From Phallus indusiatus (Eukaryota; Basidiomycota; Agaricomycetes; Phallales; Phallaceae), in contig JAQFWX010000048.1 of the NCBI GenBank assembly GCA_027605045.1, forward strand, positions 359,898 to 423,897: a stretch of DNA of 64,000 nt, given 5' to 3'. A program made the translations under genes and the position numbers. A model generated the notes under the pieces. It was not told the origin of the DNA, ran no database searches, and saw nothing but the letters and a program-made list of their open reading frames with translations. Shown here piece after piece: positions 54,453 through 64,000 of the stretch (positions within the stretch are counted from its first letter, which is position 1; each line of letters opens with the position of its first letter).

Positions 54453-57400
54453 TTAGCGTTTCAGGGTTCTTTGTTTTTCTGCAAATTGAACGATCTTCTT
54501 CTCAACAAACATACCCTTGCGTTCACGGACGGTATTCATATACGCTCTAGCGATGTTTTCCCTATCAGCCTTTTCACCCAGGTCCTCTAATTCTTCTTCT
54601 GTTGTAGGAACCCAATAAGGATCCTGATCATACATTTCATATCTGTAATTGATTCAGATATAAACCAATGCTAAAATGAAATGATGTACAACATACCCGC
54701 TGAATATCAGTTGTGGACTGGCTGCACCAGAAGTGCGTATTCGAATGTCTACGATTGATGTCAAAAAATTACTATAAGAGCCGAATTATGCAATAGCGAA
54801 CCATGTGAGAAACCAAAACTTTCAACTACCGGCAACATAGCTTTAACCGTAAAGTAGCTCGTTCCCTCTTTGATTTCTTCTGCTGTTATTCTCCCGCGGC
54901 GCTTAGCCACAGTCCCATAGACTTTGCCCAAGACCTCCGCTGCAAGTATTAAGAAACGATCAAAACTCGGACTTCGAATGAATTAAACCCGGCTCACTTG
55001 ATGCTTGAATGTCACATGAATACATAGCTAACATCAGCCGAGGAGACCAGTCCAGCATTCCATTTCTACAAGCTTCTTTGGCCGCAGTAATCAACGAGCC
55101 AGCTATTCGAGAGTTTGCTGATATGCGAAAGTCGCCTGATTTAGGAATTGTGAAGTCTAGTCTGATGGATGTTACGTACGAATTTCATCATCTGACTCTC
55201 CAACTGTAAGATCTTGGAGAACGAATGCCATCCCTATGACAGGTTCTGCACATAAAGGCCCTTGAAACGTTGCAAGTTGAAATCCTGTTTCGATACTATC
55301 ATCAAAATCTCGAAGAACTCTGTTATCCGAGGGTCTTCTTGTATGATCTCGCAAGCTTAAAATCAAATCAATAAAACGTTTAAAGGAGAGTATTGATGCC
55401 GCACGAGTTAGTTGTTCCAGCCCGTCGGTCCAAAAGAATGTTCGACCCATAATGATATGGACCAAAAGACCATATTTTATCAGTAGTATTTTTCCAATCC
55501 TGACCAGCGGCATCAAACAATTTTGCAAGGGCCGGCCAAAAATCCTGCAGCTTGACAGTAGGTTTTCGTTGAACTTCTCCGGACAGCGCATTAACAGCCT
55601 CGAATGAGTCGTCTTCTCCTACTTCTTCGGCTTCTCGAGCAGTCGTTTCAGAGCTGATAATTTCACCAACACTGCTCGCCAGCTGTTGATGCCGTTGCGG
55701 GTCGTGCGATCCGGATAGTTCGCCAAGCTTTTTAATAATTGATACATTGGCTTGTAGGAACTCGATTATTTCACTGGGGAGAGGTATTGCGCGTAATGTA
55801 AATTTCACTACGCCTTGGACTGCCGTGCCTAAAATTGTCCCACGAGGGTAGTTTGCACCTGCCTTGGGGGGTGGGAGGTCTGAACAGATATCAAAACTTG
55901 AAGCGGGACGATTAAAAGGAGAATGACAGACCTGGTGCATGAATCGCTGTCTCTCTGAAAGGAACTATCGGGTTGGAGGCTTGAATCTCAACTTTGGCAA
56001 ATCGTTCTCGGAGGTCTTTTATACATCTCTGGGTAAGCTTGTCAGGTTGACACGATAAAACGGCAAATAAAACACTATACCTCGAGATGAAGTTCACCAG
56101 CGGTCAAAATGACATGTTCGCCAGTTTGTTGTTGGAATGTTTCTACACAAGGGTCACTTTGACTCAGTAAGCGCAACCCTTTTACTAATTTAGGCATATC
56201 CGCTGCATAATTCATAAGAACAATGTAGAGACGTGATCAAAAGCTCAAACTCACCGGTGTGGACTGTTTCTAATGCAACCCGAACGATAGGAAGGACCTT
56301 GAATAAATCAAAGTCAATTGTGCGTCTAAAATAACGTCAATTATAACTCACTTGTCGATGTAGAGCACCAAGATTGAGTATATGTTCGGCACTATCATCG
56401 CTTAGTGTCGCAGCACCTTCTAAACCCCCAGGAGCACAAATAGTAGCACTGCGCCATACTTTGCCTTCAAGTCCAGCAATAGCAAAAATGTTTCCCGCCG
56501 TAACTTTCTCAGCGGGACGCAACTCTCTACCCATCATGATATACAAATTCCGGACTTGAGTTGTAAAAATGTATCGAGTATTTTTGGGATGCGTCGGTGG
56601 GAGTGAATTGTTGTATTTGGGTAATACGCAATGAATATGGCTGTTGACGTGGATCGTGCCAGAATAGAGTCGAGCAAAGCCTAATAATGTTTCTTCTGCT
56701 TCCACTTTGGCGTCGACGATAGGCTCTGCCGGAGCTGCGGGTTGCTCAGCCGGTAATTCAATAATTTCTCCAATCTGGGAATCAGCACCCTCGGAATTCT
56801 TGTTCTCTCGTAATTCCCGCCCTCGTCTTCGCAATTCCTCCGCTGTCAGTCCTTTTGGTTTGTTATCCGGAAGCTCTTTTGTAGGAATTGCAAACATTTT
56901 GCTAACATAGGCGACGACGAAAGCGTCATCACTGGCATCACAGTTCCATAAATATGTCTCCATGCGATTTTTAGGTGGGGTTGTATCTTCGTGTAAGTCC
57001 GGGTAAATCATCTTTGGGATTCGTGTGCGTTGGGCAACGGATGGAGGGGGAACTACGTCTATGACTGCTTGGATCGTACAAGTTGATAGTGACAGCCACT
57101 GCGAGAATATGGTGGACAAGAGATGTTTAGGGTCTCTTGTTTTCAGGTCTCGAGGGGCAATTTTTAAGTCTAAAGCGGCTATTATTTTGTTTACTTTTTC
57201 TGGATTACTGGAAATTGTTTATATGTTGTCCATAAGCCATATGAGAAGCAACTTACGGGTTGAGGATTATGCCGTCATAAGCGGCCCAAACGTTCTCCAA
57301 AACGAATTGAACGAATAACGGTTTGAGATTGCGGCCTTTTAAGTGTTTATACGTTATGACCCGTTTCGTCTTTGGGTCTAGGTAAAAGTCACCCCACAAG

Positions 57401-58336
57401 ACTTTCCGCAAGTTAGCCTCTTTCATGCCCAGTTTTTTCGCGAACAGCTGCGCAAATTTCCCGATACGAAAGCCCCATCCGTCTATCGCAGATGCAAAAA
57501 TAACATTCCCCCTTTCAGGTGCGAAATAGATGTCTTCGTCGTCCTTCTCTTGAAAATCATCTGCGATGGAATCCGACGCGGCTTGAGAAGCTATTTCATC
57601 GGCTGTTTGTTGGCTGCGCTCGGCCAGTCTACGCTCGCGCTCTTCACGCCACCGAAGATCGTCTTCCATACGTTCACCAGCAAAAAAGCTACCCATAACG
57701 GCATTTACTTGCTCGATAAGTTGACTCAGATGGTGATATGCTTCAAGTGGTGAAAGTTTAAGCTCGGTGATTAACCTATCGAATTTGTTGATCACTAGAA
57801 TGGGCTTGAGACGGTCTTGCCATGCTTGACGTAACACGGCGATTGTCTAGGGCTTTGCTCGAAGTCAAAGACATAATACGCAGAGATCTGGGACACAAAC
57901 CTGAGTGCAGACGCCTTCCACGACGTCCACTAGAACCAGGGCGCCATCGCAAAGTCGAGATGCGATAGACACTTCGCTGGAGAAATCAACATGACCAGGC
58001 GTGTCGACTAGGTTTATGGCATAATTTCGGGGACGAGGCTCTGCGATCTGTTTGAGAATATCTCCAAATGCAATAAGAGCGTGTCTTACCTCCTTCTTTA
58101 CTCCTTTCCATAACTTTGAAGGCCAACGACACAGCACTACTCTCCATAGTTATTCCACGCTCCTGCTCATCTTCCCGGCTGTCCATATATCGGATTTTAC
58201 CGGCCATTCTCGTAGAGATGATGTTATTGGCAGCGAGTAATGAGTCCACGAACGTTGTCTTTCCGTGGTCCACATGTCCGATTGTCTGGATAACTCGAAC
58301 ATCTTCTGCTCTTGACGGTTCCGCCATCGAAGTCAT
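54453..58336 (-). CDS. EFL1: Elongation factor-like GTPase 1, 60S ribosome maturation
   Basis: ATG 58336 ([18 protein letters not shown]). GTPase motifs: GHVDHGKTT (G1, about 58272), [12 protein letters not shown] (switch I), [12 protein letters not shown] (G3, about 58007), NKFD (G4, about 57790). The acidic insert between G4 and the rest (about 57700-57540) and [19 protein letters not shown] are typical of EFL1 rather than eEF2. Domain II/III blocks lie at about 57119-56340 ([21 protein letters not shown]), the central domain at 55940-55170. The C-terminus has [29 protein letters not shown] and ends [15 protein letters not shown] at 54453. It removes eIF6/Tif6 from 60S subunits with Sdo1/SBDS in the cytoplasm. 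About ten short introns. Confidence 0.92.
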
Positions 58337-58734
58337 AATGAGGAAAGCGGCCGGTTTACATAATCTTGAATCGCCGGACTTGAACGAACTGGGAATGTAA
58401 AGTGATTGGAAATTGGCAAGACTGAGCTCATGATGAGAGAGTTATAAGAATGGCATTATTATCATATTATTGCTCCGAGTGTGGAGCGACGACGAGGATT
58501 GGGTCTGAAGCTTTTGGACATAAGTACTGGCTTGGGTCAGCCCAAAATTTTTAAGAGTTAAAAATATCTTTGTTACGTCGATTTATCAAATTCCTTAGAA
58601 AAATAGTTTTTCCATGCACCATTACAATAATTGAGAACCACCGAGACACTGAATTGACTGAGGTTCGGACATTGAACTCCGCCCACTTTAACCCGTCCTT
58701 CACTTATATCCCCATTCTCTGCAGATACTTAGCG
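58337..58734. promoter_or_regulatory. Shared upstream region of divergent EFL1 and adenosine kinase genes
   Basis: About 400 bp between the two starts. It contains AGCCCAAAATTTTTAAGAG and several AT-rich runs; no clear TATA box or other motif. Both genes must be driven from here. Confidence 0.5.
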
Positions 58735-60143
58735 ATGGCAAGCTATTCTCTTTTCGTTATAGGAAATCCCCTATTAGACATTCAAGTGCGTTATTGGGCT
58801 GAACTGATCTATCTCTTTGTCTTATCCGTTCTGCAAGGTTACCAATGGCGAGGAGCTACTGAAGAAATACAATCTCAAGGCTAACGATGCTATCTTGGCT
58901 GAAGAGTCTCACGCGCCAATGTATGTTCTAATCGGTAGCAATTGCCTAACTCGAGTCATGACACTCCTTGAAGCTACGACGAGATTACGGCGAAATATGC
59001 CGTCGCCTACGTCGCCGGCGGGGCGGCCCAGAATACCGCTCGTGCTGCAGCCGTATGTCTGATTCAATCTTCTGAATTTTTTTCTTTGAAGTAGCTAATT
59101 ATATGTAGTATGCTCTGCCTCCGAACTCTGTTGTCTATACGGGTGCCGTGGGCGACGATGCACTCGCTGCTCAGTTGAAGGCAGCCAACGACAAGGAAGG
59201 CTTGAAAAGTGCTTATTACGTGCTTAAAGGCGAGAAAACTGGGGCTTGCGCTGTCATTATCACTGGGCATCATAGGTTCGTTTGCATTTACTGTCATTAT
59301 CAGTCGATCATGTGCAAATCAATCCCGCAGATCTTTGGTGACGACATTACGTTCGGCGGAAAAGTTCAGCATTGACCATCTCTCTACACCCGAAATTGCA
59401 TCATACATTGACAACGCCAAGTACTTCTATTGTGAAGGTTACTTCTTGACTCACGGTTCAGAAAGTGCTACGGAAGTAGCCAAGAAAGCGTCTCTCGCTA
59501 GCAAAGTGACCACGACGTTTCTTGTTTAGACCTCCCTTTATCTCATGTTTAAGCCTAGGTTTTCGCCATCAATCTTTCTGCACCTTTTATCCCCCAATTC
59601 TTCAAAGCTCAGCTAGACGCCATTTTGCCATACTGCGATATCGTATTCGGAAATGAAGCTGAAGCGGAGGCATATGCCAGTGCTCAGGGATTACCGGATC
59701 CTAAGAATCTTTCCGCAGTCGCCCAAGCTATCGCCAGCTCGACCAAGACTAACCCATCAAGACCCAGGATTGTTGTTATCACCAATGGTGCTGAAGCTAC
59801 CGTGGTTGTCTCTTCGGACGATGTTGAAAACCCTAAGGTAGGGATGTGTCGTTGGGTTCCCTGTACTCTGCTAATAGCCTCGACAGCTGTTTCCTGTAGA
59901 TAAGGTTCCCGATGACCAAATTGTTGATACCAATGGAGCTGGTGATATGTTTGCTGGTGGATTTGTTGCAGCATTAGCATCGGGAAAGTCGCTTGAAGAG
60001 GCTGTCAAAGTCGCACAGAAACTGGGGGCCATGTGTATCACTCAAGTAGGACTCTGTGCTATACCCAAAATTAACTGACTCAATTTCTTTGATCATAGGT
60101 TGGACCTCAATTGAAATGGCCGAAAGAGAAGGTTCTTTACTAG
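58735..60143 (+). CDS. ADO1: Adenosine kinase
   Basis: Phosphorylates adenosine to AMP with ATP, keeping the S-adenosylmethionine cycle moving; cytosolic PfkB family. ATG 58735 (MASYSLFVIGNPLLDIQV) then an intron, VTNGEELLKKYNLKANDAILAEE (about 58839-58905), AVAYVAGGAAQNTARAAA (PfkB signature 1, about 59000), TGAVGDDALAAQL (about 59140), KYFYCEGYFLTHG (about 59420), LPYCDIVFGNEAEAEAYA (about 59629) and VDTNGAGDMFAGGFVAAL (about 59923-59976) with the catalytic D of GAGD. It ends VGPQLKWPKEKVLY at TAG 60141-60143. About 345 aa, as usual. Around nine GT-AG introns, no lesion seen. Confidence 0.92.
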
Positions 60144-60490
60144 ATTTCAAAATGGACTGCATTTTTAGAGCTGTGGCAAGAGTGGATTCAACTCCCTGCA
60201 CTGAAATTCAACTTTCAAACGAAGCAAGCAATCTGTATCACAATAGCAATTAAACCAAAGAATTCCATGTATTCATCTACTAATTGTAATCTGCCAAATA
60301 TTGAAACAACGTCTTCTGGCTTACTTAGCTGAGTAAATGACGTGACCTTTGCGCAGAATCAGCGCAGCCTGAACTTGACTCAAAGACGCCAGATAAAGGC
60401 CGCGGAAGTAAATTTGCTCCTAAAACTCGCTCATTTTCAATTCACTCTTTTTTTCTGACTTTCGCATTCGCACCTATATAAATCCCGGTC
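60144..60490. promoter_or_regulatory. Intergenic region with promoter of the cation exchanger gene
   Basis: About 350 bp. CACCTATATAAATCCCGG (about 60471-60489) holds a TATA-like box only about 15 bp from the ATG at 60491, so transcription may start further in or from an upstream site. TGAGTAAATGACGTGACC near 60335 includes TGACGTGA, an ATF/CREB-like site. Confidence 0.45.
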
Positions 60491-63400
60491 ATGGCCACGA
60501 ACATTCCGTCGCCGCCGAACATGTCAGACGATGACGGCGGATTTTCAGTCGCTTCGACACCTACACCGGGGCCCAGCGTCCAAGGAATGCGCCGTACCTT
60601 CTCTGAGGCTCCTGCCCACCATCATCAGGGTACGAGTTATTTTCCAACATCCCCTGCACCCTATAGACCGACCTCTCCTCCAATTCGAAGGATGAGCACG
60701 TCAGGTTCCAGATATCCACGCACAACATCGAGGCCGGGTCGGAGCACCAGTGTGTCCACCGTAAGCAGGGTCGCTGACGATGAAAGTAGCAAGAATGGAT
60801 CTGGCCAAGATAATGACGATGAAGATGACGACGACGACGATACTCCGAATGCGTCCGGTGCTGTCAACAACGATGACGAAGACGACCCCGAGCTCCGGGA
60901 GCGCGAATTCAGCGAAGAGGATCCCTTGACGGTCCGCGCTCGTCAGTTGCTTATCAATGACGAGCATCCATTCGGATTGCCCATCTGGAAACCCGCGCTG
61001 TACAAAAAGTCTCGGACCGTCACTCGCGATGCGGAGGCGGGGCTGCATTCCGTTCCAAAGGCTACCATTGATCGGCACTTCATCCCAGGCAATGTCTTTT
61101 GGGCGTTATTTTTCGGATGGTGGCTGGCAATTATCTTCTTTCTTGTTTCTGTTGTTTTATGGATTGTATCATTCGGAGGAAATACCTATAGCAAGCTTAT
61201 CTTGGGACTATCGTGGTACATCTGGTGGCCCTTTGGTGCCTATCTGGAGGGCGACGTTGAGGAGAAGCTGGAGGTCAAAGTAACCAACGATGACTCCCAT
61301 CCCGACGCCGCTCTTCCACAAAACGCAACAAGCCCTTCATCCGACACTATAAGAGGAGACCCTTCCTTACCTGAATCTAATGCCGAGACGACCGAATCCG
61401 ACCCTCGCGTCCCACTTACAACGCACTCGACTCTTTCTACCATTACGCCACAACGTCTGCAAACTCTGAGGGATTCAGAGTACGCCAACGAGCGAACGGG
61501 TCTTTTCTCTGGGACACCAGGCAAAACGTACGGCATCGCCAATCCCCCTCCTGTCGTTGCCGCGACCACTTCCGTCATCCACGCACTACAGACCGCGACA
61601 TTTTGGCTACTCTTTATATCGATCATCGCACCGCTTTTATTAACTGTGACACTCATATGTTGGGCTCTTGTCTTGACTATTCCCATGGCCAAACTGAATT
61701 GGGTGCTTCTTACACATATATGGCGTCGTCCTACACGGATTCGTTTCCAATCAGCCCCTGTTCAATCCGCCCCTACTCTTCAGCCCACATCGGGCGTGCA
61801 TGAAACACAAGCAGGTGCGGCTTCCGTGGGTACCTCCGCATCGCCCCGTCTTAGTGCAGGACAGGCTGCGCCCCAGTCCGATCATTCTACAGTTCTCCTC
61901 TGCACGTATCGTGCAGCAGGGCTTCGGTATTACAAATACACCGTCGGAGGTGTCAATATCATGTTTATTAACCTCCTTCCCATCGTATTCTTTGTCATAT
62001 TCGATGGTCTGGTTCTGTTGCCAATCGCGGAACATCGCAAAGAGGCCGGACTTCCGCTGCCTGGTGCTCTGGAGTTTCTCACCGGTCATGCCCTCATTTT
62101 CATTTTGAGTTTGCTCAGCGTCATTCCTTTGTCTTATTTCATCGGTATGGCCGTCGCTAGCATCAGTGCTCAAAGCAGTATCGGTATGGGTGCTGTTATT
62201 AATGCTACTTTTGGTAGTATTATTGAGGTTATCTTGTACGGTATTGCGTTGACTCAGAACAAGGGTCGGCTTGTGGAAGGCAGTATTGTAGGCAGTGTGT
62301 TGGCCGGTGTGCTTCTCATGCCAGGGCTTAGTATGTGTGGAGGAGCACTGAGGAAGAAGGAACAGAAGTTCAACGCGAAGAGTGCCAATGTCACCAGTAC
62401 TATGCTTATAATGGCTATTATTGGCGTGTTGACACCCACCATGTTCTATCAGGTTTATGGAAATGTGAGATCTCCCTTGTTTGTTCATTCAACCATATCA
62501 TTCTAACCTGATGATGATCTTAGTTCACACTTATATGTGACAAGTGTCCTGACAATGTCGCGAATGTATGGTCATGTAGTAATTGCTACTATGAACACCC
62601 CGATCCCGTCGAAGATCCCTTCTACCAGAATACGGTCAAAGGATTCATGTACTTCTGCGCGGGTATTCTTTTATTGGTAAGCCTTTCTTTCCATTTCCAT
62701 TGATTTGATTAATCTGATCTTCCTTAGTCGTATTTGATTGGACTATGGTTTTCCCTCCGGACACATGCTTCGCAGATCTGGCAGAATCCACAACAACTGA
62801 TGCATCCTCTTGATGTTCCCCCGTCATCTGGATCACATCGTCTGAGTTTGTCTAATAGACTAACACAACTCGGTTTGACGGGAACCTTACCTACGACACA
62901 TCAACTAAAGAGAAAGCCTAGTCAAGCTACAACAGTGGGAAGCGTGACGGGACAACAAATCCGCTCTCAACTCAACGCGGGACTTTTGACCCCTCGAGCC
63001 ATGTCCGTAAGCGACGCCCAAGAATGCCCTCGCTCGTTATCGCCGAGTCAAACTCGAAACATCATGAATCAAGTGGCGTTTGCCCCCGTTTTGGAAAGTG
63101 TCGACCATGCTGTGAAGAGCCATGGGTTGCAGCCGCAGGGTAACATAACGACCGATGATTTTACGAGGGCTGTTGCTGTTGCGACTGTTTCTGCGCTACG
63201 ACACCAGCAAAATATTATCTCTCCTGGGCGGCCTCGTGAGATGGAGGAAGCTGGTGGTGGTGGACATGGAGGGCATGATGGGCCGTCGTGGAGTCGGAGT
63301 CTTAGTGCCAGTGTTTTGTTGGGTTGTACGTTTTTGTATGCCATTATTGCGGGTAAGGCGATCTATATGTGCTCTAGTGCTTTGCGTGGGCTGACAATTA

Positions 63401-64000
63401 CATTTTTTTTATAGAAATACTTATTGAGGTCGTTGATGTCGTACTGGAAGGATCGGGGATTCAGGAGAAGTTCTTGGGTATCACCCTGTTCGCATTGGTT
63501 CCTAACACTACTGAGTTTATGAACGCAATCTCGTTTGCTATGAATGGGAACATTTCTCTCAGGTAAACAAGTTTTTTCGCAGGGTATGAATATGAGTATG
63601 ATGTTGATGTCTTGACGTTTATAGCATGGAAATCGGATCTGCGTATGCATTGCAAGTCTGCCTGTTACAAATCCCAGCTATGGTTGCGTTTTCAGCTTGG
63701 TATCATCATCCTGCTAAGGATACCGTAGCTAATACTTTCACGTAAGCCGTTTTTATTCTCTTGGTTTCTTGTGAAGGAAGCTCAATTTATCTCAAAGGCT
63801 GATATTCCCCCGTTGGGATGTCATCACTATGGTTCTGTCCATCTTCTTACTCACCTACACTTACATCGAAGCCAAGGCCAACTATCACCGTGGTAGTATA
63901 CTCATTTTCAGGTATGTACTTTCATGCGCTTTTCCATGCAGAATGGTAAACTCTTCCAACTTCTAGTTACCTCGTTTTGGGCGCTGGGTTCTACTTTGCC
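60491..64000 (+). CDS. VNX1: VNX1/CAX-type vacuolar cation/H+ exchanger (cut by window end)
   Basis: ATG 60491 (MATNIPSPPNMSDDDGGF). The N-terminal 130 residues are Ser/Pro-rich, then an acidic DDDEDDDDDD-like tract. Membrane helices begin at about 61085 (VFWALFFGWWLAIIFFLVS). The first alpha repeat is GMGAVINATFGSIIEVILYG (about 62185-62240), with the acidic E that binds cations. After an intron, a loop with C-x2-C and C-x2-C (CDKCPDNVANVWSCSNC) is followed by a hydrophilic stretch of about 200 residues. Then come EILIEVVDVVLEGSGIQEKFLG and FALVPNTTEFMNAISFAMNGNIS, the second alpha repeat (about 63488-63560). Later helices run to the edge. The long N-terminus and central loop fit Vnx1-type Na+(K+)/H+ antiporters of the vacuole better than short CAX proteins. 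The 3' end lies outside. Confidence 0.85.

Noticed and set aside
61751..62488. 245-codon ORF antisense to the cation exchanger
   Set aside because: Shadow of a well-supported exchanger exon; no recognisable domain.

Overview
The window is nuclear DNA of a filamentous basidiomycete, most likely a mushroom-forming agaricomycete. The grounds are many short GT-AG introns (about 35-80 nt), genes on both strands, DUF6532 and DUF6533 proteins, a Plavaka-type transposase, and chromodomain Gypsy retroelements. No database search was possible, so family names rest on motifs recognised by eye.

Left half (about 1-41,000), a repeat-rich accessory region. A two-gene cassette, a multi-pass DUF6533 membrane protein gene facing tail-to-tail with a gene for a single-pass glycoprotein, occurs four times: 2113-5107 (continued at 22709-22795), 24628-29499, 34124-36290 and 37522-40937. 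The last two are inverted relative to the first two. Insertions split several copies. Copy 1 is cut by a 17.6 kb Plavaka-type DNA transposon (5108-22706; TT target duplication; the empty site survives in copy 2). That transposon carries a PD-(D/E)XK-like gene, a transposase gene and a truncated DUF6532 gene. Its transposase is split by a 10.4 kb Gypsy chromovirus (7165-17586; duplication CCATC). The 5' LTR of the chromovirus is in turn split by a 4.2 kb gag-only LTR element (7446-11645; duplication GAGGG; LTRs apparently identical). Copy 2 has a TA-flanked inverted-repeat element in an intron, which itself holds two opposite solo LTRs. Near the left edge a foldback element sits inside a solo LTR. 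An acyl-CoA synthetase gene (30543-33025) lies between the cassettes.

Right half (about 42,000-64,000), mostly conserved housekeeping genes: HIS1 (histidine synthesis), an AN1 zinc-finger protein ending in a CaaX box, an F-box-like protein, a HIT hydrolase, a histone-fold protein like DNA polymerase epsilon subunit C, YAE1, a SET-domain protein, the ribosome-assembly GTPase EFL1, adenosine kinase, and a VNX1/CAX-type vacuolar cation/H+ exchanger running off the right edge. YAE1/SET and EFL1/adenosine kinase are divergent pairs with short shared promoters. HIT/histone-fold and SET/EFL1 are convergent pairs with gaps of about 60-100 bp.

The two observations most worth following are the repeated convergent DUF6533/glycoprotein cassette, which looks like a fast-turnover surface-protein locus, and the three-gene organisation of the Plavaka transposon.
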